This document shows, one piece after another, positions 12,701 to 25,766 of a DNA stretch of 64,000 nt. The stretch's first letter is position 1. Every line of letters starts with the position of its first letter. Source of the DNA: Henricia sp. BOLD:AAB3569 (taxonomy: Eukaryota > Echinodermata > Asteroidea > Spinulosida > Echinasteridae); the NCBI GenBank assembly GCA_037783545.1, contig JBBELK010000400.1:1-64000 (forward strand), written 5' to 3'. Made by a program: the position numbers and the translations under genes. The notes beneath the pieces are model-generated. The model worked only from the letters and a program-made list of their open reading frames with translations. It was not told the DNA's origin and did not search any database.

Positions 12701-15667
12701 TTCTAAACTCTGAAATTTCTCTGCCATTTCCCGGCGAAAGTCTGTCAATTTTTTAGGACAAGTGCGCAATATAGAGTCTTTGGAGCATGCAAAATTTGAA
12801 GTTCGTCGGAACATTTTTCGACCTCCAAATTTGCCGACGTTTGGACCACACTTTGACCAAAATCCCGTCCCAAACTGGGCCGTGTCAACGACAGTCCGAA
12901 GGACTGAGCATGCGCACGAGTCAGGAGTACACCAAAGAGGTGTGTACAGACAGCCACAGGTTGCAGGAGCATCCAGGAAGCGCCAACCCCTTTTTTTTCT
13001 AAACTCTGAAATTTCTCTGCCATTTCCCGGCGAAAGTCTGTCAATTTTTTAGGACAAGTGCGCAATATAGAGTCTTTGGAGCATGCAACATTTGAAGTTC
13101 GTCGGAACATTTTTCGACCTCCAAATTTGCCGACGTTTGGACCACACTTTGACCAAAATCCCGTCCCAAACTGGGCCGTGTCAACGACAGTCCGAAGGAC
13201 TGAGCATGCGCACGAGTCAGGAGTACACCAAAGAGGTGTGTACAGACAGCCACAGGTTGCGGGAGCATCCAGGAAGCGCCAACCCCTTTTTTTTCTAAAC
13301 TCTGAAATTTCTCTGCCATTTCCCGGCGAAAGTCTGTCAATTTTTTAGGACAAGTGCGCAATATAGAGTCTTTGGAGCATGCAAAATTTGAAGTTCGTCG
13401 GAACATTTTTCGACCTCCAAATTTGCCGACGTTTGGACCACACTTTGACCAAAATCCCGTCCCAAACTGCCGTGTCAACGACAGTCCGAAGGACTGAGCA
13501 TGCGCACGAGTCAGGAGTACACCAAAGAGGTGTGTACAGACAGCCACAGGTTGCGGGAGCATCCAGGAAGCGCCAACCCCTTTTTTTCTAAACTCTGAAA
13601 TTTCTCTGCCATTTCCCGGCGAAAGTCTGTCAATTTTTTAGGACAAGTGCGCAATATAGAGTCTTTGGAACATGCAAAATTTGAAGTTCGTCGGAACATT
13701 TTTCGACCTCCAAATTTGCCGACGTTTGGACCACACTTTGACCAAAATCCCGTCCCAAACTGGGCCGTGTCAACGACAGTCCGAAGGACTGAGCATGCGC
13801 ACGAGTCAGGAGTACACCAAAGAGGTGTGTACAGACAGCCACAGGTTGCGGGAGCATCCAGGAAGCGCCAACCCCTTTTTTTCTAAACTCTGAAATTTCT
13901 CTGCCATTTCCCGGCGAAAGTCTGTCAATTTTTTAGGACAAGTGCGCAATATAGAGTCTTTGGAACATGCAAAATTTGAAGTTCGTCGGAACATTTTTCG
14001 ACCTCCAAATTTGCCGACGTTTGGACCACACTTTGACCAAAATCCCGTCCCAAACTGGGCCGTGTCAACGACAGTCCGAAGGACTGAGCATGCGCACGAG
14101 TCAGGAGTACACCAAAGAGGTGTGTACAGACAGCCACAGGTTGCGGGAGCATCCAGGAAGCGCCAACCCCTTTTTTTTCTAAACTCTGAAATTTCTCTGC
14201 CATTTCCCGGCGAAAGTCTGTCAATTTTTTAGGACAAGTGCGCAATATAGAGTCTTTGGAGCATGCAAAATTTGAAGTTCGTCGGAACATTTTTCGACCT
14301 CCACATTTGCCGACGTTTGGACCACACTTTGACCAAAATCCCGTCCCAAACTGGGCCGTGTCAACGACAGTCCGAAGGACTGAGCATGCGCACGAGTCAG
14401 GAGTACACCAAAGAGGTGTGTACAGACAGCCACAGGTTGCGGGAGCATCCAGGAAGCGCCAACCCCTTTTTTTTTCTAAACTCTGAAATTTCTCTGCCAT
14501 TTCCCGGCGAAAGTCTGTCAATTTTTTAGGACAAGTGCGCAATATAGAGTCTTTGGAGCATGCAAAATTTGAAGTTCGTCGGAACATTTTTCGACCTCCA
14601 AATTTGCCGACGTTTGGACCACACTTTGACCAAAATCCCGTCCCAAACTGGGCCGTGTCAACGACAGTCCGAAGGACTGAGCATGCGCACGAGTCAGGAG
14701 TACACCAAAGAGGTGTGTACAGACAGCCACAGGTTGCGGGAGCATCCAGGAAGCGCCAACCCCTTTTTTTCTAAACTCTGAAATTTCTCTGCCATTTCCC
14801 GGCGAAAGTCTGTCAATTTTTTAGGACAAGTGCGCAATATAGAGTCTTTGGAGCATGCAACATTTGAAGTTCGTCGGAACATTTTTCGACCTCCAAATTT
14901 GCCGAAGTTTGGACCACACTTTGACCAAAATCCCGTCCCAAACTGGGCCGTGTCAACGACAGTCCGAAGGACTGAGCATGCGCACGAGTCAGGAGTACAC
15001 CAAAGAGGTGTGTACAGACAGCCACAGGTTGCGGGAGCATCCAGGAAGCGCCAACCCCTTTTTTTCTAAACTCTGAAATTTCTCTGCCATTTCCCGGCGA
15101 AAGTCTGTCAATTTTTTAGGTCAAGTGCGCAATATAGAGTCTTTGGAGCATGCAACATTTGAAGTTCGTCGGAACATTTTTCGACCTCAAATTTGCCGAC
15201 GTTTGGACCACACTTTGACCAAAATCCCGTCCCAAACTGGGCCGTGTCAACGACAGTCCGAAGGACTGAGCATGCGCACGAGTCAGGAGTACACCAAAGA
15301 GGTGTGTACAGACAGCCACAGGTTGCGGGAGCATCCAGGAAGCGCCAACCCCTTTTTTTTCTAAACTCTGAAATTTCTCTGCCATTTCCCGGCGAAAGTC
15401 TGTCATTTTTTTAGGACAAGTGCGCAATATAGAGTCTTTGGAGCATGCAAAATTTGAAGTTCGACGGAACATTTTTCGACCTCCAAATTTGCCGACGTTT
15501 GGACCACACTTTGACCAAAATCCCGTCCCAAACTGGGCCGTGTCAACGACAGTCCGAAGGACTGAGCATGCGCACGAGTCAGGAGTACACCAAAGAGGTG
15601 TGTACAGACAGCCACAGGTTGCGGGAGCATCCAGGAAGCGCCAACCCCTTTTTTTTCTAAAACTCTG

Positions 15668-18044
15668 AAATTTCTCTGCCATTTCCCGGCGAAAGTCTGT
15701 CAATTTTTTAGGACAAGTGCGCAATATAGAGTCTTTGGAGCATGCAAAATTTGAAGTTCGTCGGAACATTTTTCGACCCTCCAAATTTGCCGACGTTTGG
15801 ACCACACTTTGACCAAAATCCCGTCCCAAACTGCCGTGTCAACGACAGTCCGAAGGACTGAGCATGCGCACGAGTCAGGAGTACACCAAAGAGGTGTGTA
15901 CAGACAGCCACAGGTTGCGGGAGCATCCAGGAAGCGCCAACCCCTTTTTTTCTAAACTCTGAAATTTCTCTGCCATTTCCCGGCGAAAGTCTGTCAATTT
16001 TTTAGGACAAGTGCGCAATATAGAGTCTTTGGAGCATGCAACATTTGAAGTTCGTCGGAACATTTTTCGACCTCCAAATTTGCCGACGTTTGGACCACAC
16101 TTTGACCAAAATCCCGTCCCAAACTGGGCCGTGTCAACGAGACAGTCCGAAGGACTGAGCATGCGCACGAGTCAGGAGTACACCAAAGAGGTGTGTACAG
16201 ACAGCCACAGGTTGCGGGAGCATCCAGAAAGCGCCAACCCCTTTTTTTTCTAAACTCTGAAATTTCTCTGCCATTTCCCGGCGAAAGTCTGTCATTTTTT
16301 TAGGACAAGTGCGCAATATAGAGTCTTTGGAGCATGCAAAATTTGAAGTTCGACGGAACATTTTTCGACCTCCAAATTTGCCGACGTTTGGACCACACTT
16401 TGACCAAAATCCCGTCCCAAACTGGGCCGTGTCAACGACAGTCCGAAGGACTGAGCATGCGCACGAGTCAGGAGTACACCAAAGAGGTGTGTACAGACAG
16501 CCACAGGTTGCGGGAGCATCCAGGAAGCGCCAACCCCTTTTTTTCTAAACTCTGAAATTTCTCTGCCATTTCCCCGGCGAAAGTCTGTCAATTTTTTAGG
16601 ACAAGTGCGCAATATAGAGTCTTTGGAGCATGCAACATTTGAAGTTCGTCGGAACATTTTTCGACCTCCAAATTTGCCGACGTTTATACCACACTTTGAC
16701 CAAAATCCCGTCCCAAACTGGGCCGTGTCAACGACAGTCCGAAGGACTGAGCATGCCGCACGAGTCAGGAGTACACCAAAGAGGTGTGTACAGACAGCCA
16801 CAGGTTGCGGGAGCATCCAGGAAGCGCCAACCCCCTTTTTTTTCTAAACTCTGAAATTTCTCTGCCATTTCCCGGCGAAAGTCTGTCAATTTTTAGGACA
16901 AGTGCGCAATATAGAGTCTTTGGAGGCATGCAAAATTTGAAGTTCGTCGGAACATTTTTCGACCTCCAAATTTGCCGACGTTTGGACCACACTTTGACCA
17001 AAATCCCGTCCCAAACTGGGCCGTGTCAACGACAGTCCGAAGGACTGAGCATGCGCACGAGTCAGGAGTACACCAAAGAGGTGTGTACAGACAGCCACAG
17101 GTTGCGGGAGCATCCAGGAAGCGCCAACCCCTTTTTTTCTAAACTCTGAAATTTCTCTGCCATTTCCCGGCGAAAGTCTGTCAATTTTTTAGGACAAGTG
17201 CGCAATATAGAGTCTTTGGAGCATGCAACATTTGAAGTTCGTCGGAACATTTTTCGACCTCCAAATTTGCCGACGTTTGGACCACACTTTGACCAAAATC
17301 CCGTCCCAAACTGGGCCGTGTCAACGACAGTCCGAAGGACTGAGCATGCGCACGAGTCAGGAGTACACCAAAGAGGTGTGTACAGACAGCCACAGGTTGC
17401 GGGAGCATCCAGGAAGCGCCAACCCCTTTTTTTTCTAAACTCTGAAATTTCTCTGCCATTTCCCGGCGAAAGTCTGTCATTTTTTTAGGACACAAAGTGC
17501 GCAATATAGAGTCTTTGGAGCATGCAAAATTTGAAGTTCGACGTAACATTTTTCGACCTCCAAATTTGCCGACGTTTGGACCACACTTTGACCAAAAATC
17601 CCGTCTCCAAACTGGGCCGTGTCAACGACAGTCCGAAGGACTGAGCATGCGCACGAGTCAGGAGTACACCAAAGAGGTGTGTACAGACAGCCACAGGTTG
17701 CGGGAGCATCCAGGAAGCGCCAACCCCTTTTTTTCTAAACTCTGAAATTTCTCTGCCCATTTCCCCGGCGAAAGTCTGTCAATTTTTTAGGACAAGTGCG
17801 CAATATAGAGTCTTTGGAGCATGCAACATTTGAAGTTCGTCGGAACATTTTTCGACCTCCAAATTTGCCGACGTTTATACCACACTTTGACCAAAATCCC
17901 GTCCCCAAACTGGGCCGTGTCAACGACAGTCCGAAGGACTGAGCATGCGCACGAGTCAGGAGTACACCAAAGAGGTGTGTACAGACAGCCACAGGTTGCG
18001 GGAGCATCCAGGAAGCGCCAACCCCCTTTTTTTTCTAAACTCTG
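15668..18044 (+). repeat. 4-monomer HOR (about 1.19 kb), two tandem copies (boundary 16853/16854)
   Basis: Order in each copy: a GCAAAATTT unit, a GCAACATTT unit, a GTTCGACG unit preceded by CATTTTTTTAGG or a T-run length variant, then a GCAACATTT unit with TTTCCCCGGCG, GTTTATACC and a five-C run before the T tract. The GTTTATACC marker occurs only at 16684 and 17874, 1190 bp apart. Both copies also carry private small indels, for example GCATGCCGCAC near 16755 and GACACAAAGTGCG near 17490, so divergence or sequence error followed duplication. Confidence 0.8.
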
Positions 18045-20927
18045 AAATTTCTCTGCCATTTCCCGGCGAAAGTCTGTCAATTTTTTTAGGACAAGTGCGC
18101 AATATAGAGTCTTTGGAGCATGCAACATTTGAAGTTCGTCGGAACATTTTTCGACCTCCAAATTTGCCGACGTTTGGACCACACTTTGACCAAAATCCCG
18201 TCCCAAAACTGGGCCGTGTCAACGACAGTCCGAAGGACTGAGCATGCGCACGAGTCAGGAGTACACCAAAGAGGTGTGTACAGACAGCCACAGGTTGCGG
18301 GAGCATCCAGGAAGCGCCAACCCCTTTTTTTTCTAAACTCTGAAATTTCTCTGCCATTTCCCGGCGAAAGTCTGTCAATTTTTTTAGGACAAGTGCGCAA
18401 TATAGAGTCTTTGGAGCATGCAAAATTTGAAGTTCGTCGGAACATTTTTCGACCTCCAAATTTGCCGACGTTTGGACCACACTTTGACCAAAATCCCGTC
18501 CCAAACTGGGCCGTGTCAACGACAGTCCGAAGGACTGAGCATGCGCACGAGTCAGGAGTACACCAAAGAGGTGTGTACAGACAGCCACAGGTTGCGGGAG
18601 CATCCAGGAAGCGCCAACCCCTTTTTTTTCTAAACTCTGAAATTTCTCTGCCATTTCCCGGCGAAAGTCTGTCAATTTTTTAGGACAAAGTGCGCAATAT
18701 AGAGTCTTTGGAGCATGCAAAATTTGAAGTTCGTCGGAACATTTTTCGACCTCCAAATTTGCCGACGTTTGGACCACACTTTGACCAAAATCCCGTCCCA
18801 AACTGGGCCGTGTCAACGACAGTCCGAAGGACTGAGCATGCGCACGAGTCAGGAGTACACCAAAGAGGTGTGTACAGACAGCCACAGGTTGCGGGAGCAT
18901 CCAGGAAGCGCCAACCTCTTTTTTTTCTAAACTCTGAAATTTCTCTGCCATTTCCCGGCGAAAGTCTGTCAATTTTTTAGGACAAGTGCGCAATATAGAG
19001 TCTTTGGAGCATGCAAAATTTGAAGTTCGTCGGAACATTTTTCGACCTCCCAAATTTGCCGACGTTTGGACCACACTTTGACCAAAATCCCGTCCCAAAC
19101 TGGGCCGTGTCAACGACAGTCCGAAGGACTGAGCATGCGCACGAGTCAGGAGTACACCAAAGAGGTGTGTACAGACAGCCACAGGTTGCGGGAGCATCCA
19201 GGAAGCGCCAACCCCTTTTTTTTTCTAAACTCTGAAATTTCTCTGCCATTTCCCGGCGAAAGTCTGTCAATTTTTTAGGACAAGTGCGCAATATAGAGTC
19301 TTTGGAGCATGCAAAATTTGAAGTTCGTCGGAACATTTTTCGACCTCCAAATTTGCCGACGTTTGGACCACACTTTGACCAAAATCCCGTCCCAAACTGG
19401 GCCGTGTCAACGACAGTCCGAAGGACTGAGCATGCGCACGAGTCAGGAGTACACCAAAGAGGTGTGTACAGACAGCCACAGGTTGCGGGAGCATCCAGGA
19501 AGCGCCAACCCCTTTTTTTCTAAACTCTGAAATTTCTCTGCCATTTCCCGGCGAAAGTCTGTCAATTTTTTAGGACAAGTGCGCAATATAGAGTCTTTGG
19601 AGCATGCAAAATTTGAAGTTCGTCGGAACATTTTTCGACCTCCAAATTTGCCGACGTTTGGACCACACTTTGACCAAAATCCCGTCCCAAACTGGGCCGT
19701 GTCAACGACAGTCCGAAGGACTGAGCATGCGCACGAGTCAGGAGTAACACCAAAGAGGTGTGTACAGACAGCCACAGGTTGCGGGAGCATCCAGGAAGCG
19801 CCAACCCCTTTTTTTTCTAAACTCTGAAATTTCTCTGCCATTTCCCGGCGAAAGTCTGTCAATTTTTTAGGACAAGTGCGCAATATAGAGTCTTTGGAGC
19901 ATGCAAAATTTGAAGTTCGTCGGAACATTTTTCGACCCTCCAAATTTGCCGACGTTTGGACCACACTTTTGACCAAAATCCCGTCCCAAACTGGCCGTGT
20001 CAACGACAGTCCGAAGGACTGAGCATGCGCACGAGTCAGGAGTACACCAAAGAGGTGTGTACAGACAAGCCACAGGTTGCGGGAGCATCCAGGAAGCGCC
20101 AACCCCTTTTTTTTCTAAACTCTGAAATTTCTCTGCCATTTCCCGGCGAAAGTCTGTCAATTTTTTAGGACAAGTGCGCAATATAGAGTCTTTGGAGCAT
20201 GCAAAATTTGAAGTTCGTCGGAACATTTTTCGACCTCCAAATTTGCCGACGTTTGGACCACACTTTGACCAAAATCCCGCTCCCCAAACTGGGCCGTGTC
20301 AACGACAGTCCGAAGGACTGAGCATGCGCACGAGTCAGGAGTACACCAAAGAGGTGTGTACAGACAGCCACAGGTTGCGGGAGCATCCAGGAAGCGCCGA
20401 ACCCCTTTTTTTTCTAAACTCTGAAATTTCTCTGCCATTTCCCGGCGAAAGTCTGCCAATTTTTTAGGACAAGTGCGCAATATAGAGTCTTTGGAGCATG
20501 CAAAATTTGAAGTTCGTCGGAACATTTTTCGACCTCCAAATTTGCCGACGTTTGGACCACACTTTGACCAAAATTCCCGTCCCAAACTGGGCCGTGTCAA
20601 CGACAGTCCGAAGGACTGAGCATGCGCACGAGTCAGGAGTACACCAAAGAGGTGTGTACAGACAGCCACATGGGTTGCGGGAGCATCCAGGAAGCGCCAA
20701 CCCCTTTTTTTTCTAAACTCTGAAATTTCTCTGCCATTTCCCCGGCGAAAGTCTGTCAATTTGTTAGGACAAGCTGCGGCAATATAGAGTCTTTGGAGCA
20801 TGCAAAATTTGAAGTTCGTCGGAACATTTTCGACCTCCCAAATTTGCCGACGTTTGGACCACACTTTGACCAAAATCCCGTCCCAAACTGGGCCGTGTCA
20901 ACGACAGTCCGAAGGACTGAGCATGCG

Positions 20928-20983
20928 CACGAGTCAGGAGTACACCAAAGAGGTGCACGAGTCAGGAGTACACCAAAGAGGTG
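20928..20983 (+). repeat. 28-bp internal tandem duplication within a monomer
   Basis: The segment 20928-20955, from CACGAGTCAG to AAGAGGTG, is repeated exactly at 20956-20983, lengthening this monomer by 28 bp. The segment covers the left arm and loop of hairpin 2 and is bounded by GTG/CAC-type sequence. It occurs once in the window, so it is younger than the local array or has not been amplified. Confidence 0.95.
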
Positions 20984-22819
20984 TGTACAGACAGCCACAG
21001 GTTGCGGGAGCATCCAGGAAGCGCCAACCCCTTTTTTTTCTAACTCTGAAATTTCTCTGCCATTTCCCGCGCGAAAGTCTGTCAATTTGTTAGGACAAGT
21101 GCGCAATATAGAGTCCTTTGGAGCATGCAAAATTTGAAGTTCGTCGGAACATTTTTCGACCTCCAAATTTGCCGACGTTTGGACCACACTTTGACCAAAA
21201 TCCCGTCCCAAACTGGGCCGTGTCAACGACAGTCCGAAGGACTGAGCATGCGCACGAGTCAGGAGTACACCAAAGAGGTGTGTACAGACAGCCACAGGTT
21301 GCGGGAGCATCCAGGAAGCGCCAACCCCTTTGTTTTCTAAACTCTGAAATTTCTCTGCCATTTCCCGGCGAAAGTCTGTCAATTTGTTAGGACAAGTGCG
21401 CAATATAGAGTCTTTGGAGCATGCAAAATTTGAAGTTCGTCGGAACATTTTTCGACCTCCAAATTTGCCGACGTTTGGACCACACTTTGACCAAAATTCC
21501 GTCCCAAACTGGGCCGTGTCAACGACAGTCCGAAGGACTGAGCATGCGCACGAGTCAGAAGTACACCAAAGAGGTGTGTACAGACAGCCACAGGTTGCGG
21601 GAGCATCCAGGAAGCGCCACCCCTTTTTTTTCTAAACTCTGAAATTTCTCTGCCATTTCCCGGCGAAAGTCTGTCAATTTTTAGGACAAGTGCGCAATAT
21701 AGAGTCTTTGGAGCATGCAAAATTTGAAGTTCGTCGGAACATTTTTCGACCTCCAAATTTGCCGACGTTTGGACCACACTTTGACCAAAATCCCGTCCCA
21801 AACCGGGCCGTGTCAACGACAGTCCGAAGGACTGAGCATGCGCACGAGTCAGGAGTACACCAAAGAGGTGTGTACAGACAGCCACAGGTTGCGGGAGCAT
21901 CCAGGAAGCGCCAACCCCTTTTTTTTCTAAACTCTGAAATTTCTCTGCCATTTCCCGGCGAAAGTCTGTCAATTTTTTAGGACAAGTGCGCAATATAGAG
22001 TCTTTGGAGCATGCAACATTTGAAGTTCGTCGGAACATTTTTCGACCTCCAAATTTGCCGACGTTTGGACCACACTTTGACCAAAATCCCGTCCCAACTG
22101 GGCTGTGTCAACGACAGTCCGAAGGACTGAGCATGCGCACGAGTCAGGAGTACACCAAAGAGGTGTGTACAGACAGCCACAGGTGCGGGAGCATCCAGGA
22201 AGCGCCAACCCCTTTTTTTTCTAAACTCTGAAATTTCTTTGCCATTTCCCGGCGAAAGTCTGTCATTTTTTTAGGACAAGTGCGCAATATAGAGTCTTTG
22301 GAGCATGCAAAATTTGAAGTTCGACGGAACATTTTTCGACCTCCAAATTTGCCGACGTTTGGACCACACTTTGACCAAAATCCCGTCCCAAAATGGGCCC
22401 GTGTCAACGACAGTCCGAAGGACTGAGCATGCGCACGAGTCAGGAGTACACCAAAGAGGTGTGTACAGACAGCCACAGGTTGCGGAGCATCCAGGAAGCG
22501 CCAACCCCTTTTTTTTCTAAACTCTGAAATTTCTCTGCCATTTCCCGGCGAAAGTCTGTCAATTTTTTAGGACAAGTGCGCAATATAGAGTCTTTGGAGC
22601 ATGCAAAATTTGAAGTTCGTCGGAACATTTTTCGACCTCCAAATTTGCCAACGTTTGGACCACACTTTGACCAAATCCCGTCCCAAACTGCCGTGTCAAC
22701 GACAGTCCGAAGGACTGAGCATGCGCACGAGTGAGGAGTACACCAAAGAGGTGTGTACAGACAGCCACAGGTTGCGGGAGCATCCCGGAAGCGCCAACCC
22801 CTTTTTTTTCTAAACTCTG

Positions 22820-25766
22820 AAATTTCTCTGCCATTTCCCGGCGAAAGTCTGTCAATTTTTAGGACAAGTGCGCAATATAGAGTCTTTGGAGCATGCAAAA
22901 TTTGAAGTTCGTCGGAACATTTTCGACCTCCAAATTTGCCGACGTTTGGACCACACTTTGAGCAAAATCCCGTCCCAAACTGGGCCGTGTCAACAACAGT
23001 CCGAAGGACTGAGCATGCGCACGAGTCAGGAGTACACCAAAGAGGTGTGTACAGACAGCCACAGGTTGCGGGAGCATCCAGGAAGCGCCAACCCCTTTGT
23101 TTTCTAAACTCTGAAATTTCTCTGCCATTTCCCGGCGAAAGTCTGTCAATTTTTTAGGACAAGTGCGCAATATAGAGTCTTTGGAGCATGCAAAATTTGA
23201 AGTTCGTCGGAACATTTTTCGACCTCCAAATTTGCCGACGTTTGGACCACACTTTGACCAAAATCCCGTCCCAAACTGGGCGTGTCAACGACAGTCCGAA
23301 GGACTGAGCATGCGCACGAGTCAGGAGTACACCAAAGAGGTGTGTACAGACAGCCACAGGTTGCGGGAGCATCCAGGAAGCGCCAACCCCTTTTTTTTCT
23401 AAACTCTGAAATTTCTCTGCCATTTCCCGGCGAAAGTCTGTCATTTTTTAGGACAAGTGCGCAATATAGAGTCTTTGGAGCATGCAAAATTTGAAGTTCG
23501 TCGGAACATTTTTCGACCTCCAAATTTGCCGACGTTTGGACCACACTTTGACCAAAATCCCGTCCCAAACTGGGCCGTGTCAACAACAGTCCGAAGGACT
23601 GAGCATGCGCACGAGTCAGGAGTACACCAAAGAGGTGTGTACAGACAGCCACAGGTTGCGGGAGCATCCAGGAAGCGCCAACCCCTTTTTTTCTAAACTC
23701 TGAAATTTCTCTGCCATTTCCCGGCGAAAGTCTGTCATTTTTTTAGGACAAGTGCGCAATATAGAGTCTTTGGAGCATGCAACATTTGAAGTTCGTCGGA
23801 ACATTTTTCAACCTCCAAATTTGCCGACGTTTGGACCACACTTTGACCAAAATCCCGGCCCAAACTGGGCCGTGTCAACGACAGTCCGAAGGACTGAGCA
23901 TGCGCACGAGTCAGGAGTACACCAAAGAGGTGTGTACAGACAGCCACAGGTTGCGGGAGCATCCAGGAAGCGCCAACCCCTTTTTTTTCTAAACTCTGAA
24001 ATTTCTCTGCCATTTCCCGGCGAAAGTCTGTCATTTTTTTAGGACAAGTGCGCAATATAGAGTCTTTGGAGCATGCAAAATTTGAAGTTCGACGGAACAT
24101 TTTTTCGACCTCCAAATTTGCCGACGTTTGGACCACACTTGACCAAAATCCCGTCCCAAACTGGGCCGTGTCAACGACAGTCCGAAGGACTGAGCATGCG
24201 CACGAGTCAGGAGTACACAAAGAGGTGTGTACAGACAGCCACAGGTTGCGAAAGCATCCAGGAAGCGCCAACCCCTTTTTTTTTCTAAACTCTGAAATTT
24301 CTCGCCATTTCCCGGCGAAAGTCTGTCAATTTTTTAGGACAAGTGCGCAATATAGAGTCTTTGGAGCATGCAAAATTGAAGTTCGTCGGAACATTTTTCG
24401 ACCTCCAAATTTGCCGACGTTTGGACCACACTTTGAGCAAAATCCCGTCCCAAACTGGGCCGTGTCAACAACAGTCCGAAGGACTGAGCATGCGCACGAG
24501 TCAGGAGTACACCAAAGAGGTGTGTACAGACAGCCACAGGTTGCGGGAGCATCCAGGAAGCGCCAACCCCTTTGTTTTCTAAACTCTGAAATTTCTCTGC
24601 CATTTCCCGGCGAAAGTCTGTCAATTTTTTAGGACAAGTGCGCAATATAGAGTCTTTGGAGCATGCAAAATTTGAAGTTCGTCGGAACATTTTTCGACCT
24701 CCAAATTTGCCGACGTTTGGACCACACTTTGACCAAAATCCCGTCCCAAACTGGGCCGTGTCAACGACAGTCCGAAGGACTGAGCATGCGCACGAGTCAG
24801 GAGTACACCAAAGAGGTGTGTACAGACAGCCACAGGTTGCGGGAGCATCCAGGAAGCGCCAACCCTTTTTTTTCTAAACTCTGAAATTTCTCTGCCATTT
24901 CCGGCGAAAGTCTGTCAATTTTTTAGGACAAGTGCGCAATATAGAGTCTTTGGAGCATGCAAAATTGAAGTTCGTCGGAACATTTTTCGACCTCCAAATT
25001 TGCCGACGTTTGGACCACACTTTGACCAAAATCCCGTCCCAAACTGGGCCGTGTCAACAACAGTCCGAAGGACTGAGCATGCGCACGAGTCAGGAGTACA
25101 CCAAAGAGGTGTGTACAGACAGCCACAGGTTGCGGGAGCATCCAGGAAGCGCCAACCCTTTTTTTCTAAACTCTGAAATTTCTCTGCCATTTCCCGGCGA
25201 AAGTCTGTCATTTTTTTAGGACAAGTGCGCAATATAGAGTCTTTGGAGCATGCAACATTTGAAGTTCGTCGGAACATTTTTCGACCTCCAAATTTGCCGA
25301 CGTTTGGACCACACTTTGACCAAAATCCCGTCCCAAACTGGGCCGTGTCAACGACAGTCCGAAGGACTGAGCATGCGCACGAGTCAGGAGTACACCAAAG
25401 AGGTGTGTACAGACAGCCACAGGTTGCGGGAGCATCCAGGAAGCGCCAACCCCTTTTTTTTCTAAACTCTGAATTTCTCTGCCATTTCCCGGCGAAAGTC
25501 TGTCATTTTTTAGGACAAGTGCGCAATATAGAGTCTTTGGAGCATGCAAAATTTGAAGTTCGACGGAACATTTTTCGACCTCCAAATTTGCCGACGTTTG
25601 GACCACACTTTGACCAAAATCCCGTCCCAAACTGGGCCGTGGTCAACGACAGTCCGAAGGACTGAGCATGCGCACGAGTCAGGAGTACACCAAAGAGGTG
25701 TGTACAGACAGCCACAGGTTGCGGGAGCATCCAGGAAGCGCCAACCCCTTTTGTTTATAAACTCTG
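22820..25766 (+). repeat. 5-monomer HOR (about 1.47 kb), two tandem copies (boundary 24294/24295)
   Basis: Five monomer types repeat in order at an offset of about 1475 bp. Type 1 has TTTGAGCAAAATC (22961/24434), CAACAACAGTCC and CCTTTGTTTTC. Type 2 is near consensus. Type 3 has CAACAACAGTCC (23583/25057). Type 4 has GCAACATTT after CATTTTTTTAGG. Type 5 has GTTCGACGG. Types 4 and 5 resemble units of the 15.7-18.0 kb and 3.2-3.5 kb blocks, so these HORs share ancestral monomer classes. Confidence 0.82.

Noticed and set aside
17956-19197. A 413-codon minus-strand ORF as a repeat-protein gene
   Set aside because: It is satellite read across monomers, including frame-shifted readings of the same DNA. 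Neighbouring copies break the frame, there is no promoter or unique flank, and variation sits in T-runs and other sites regardless of codon position.
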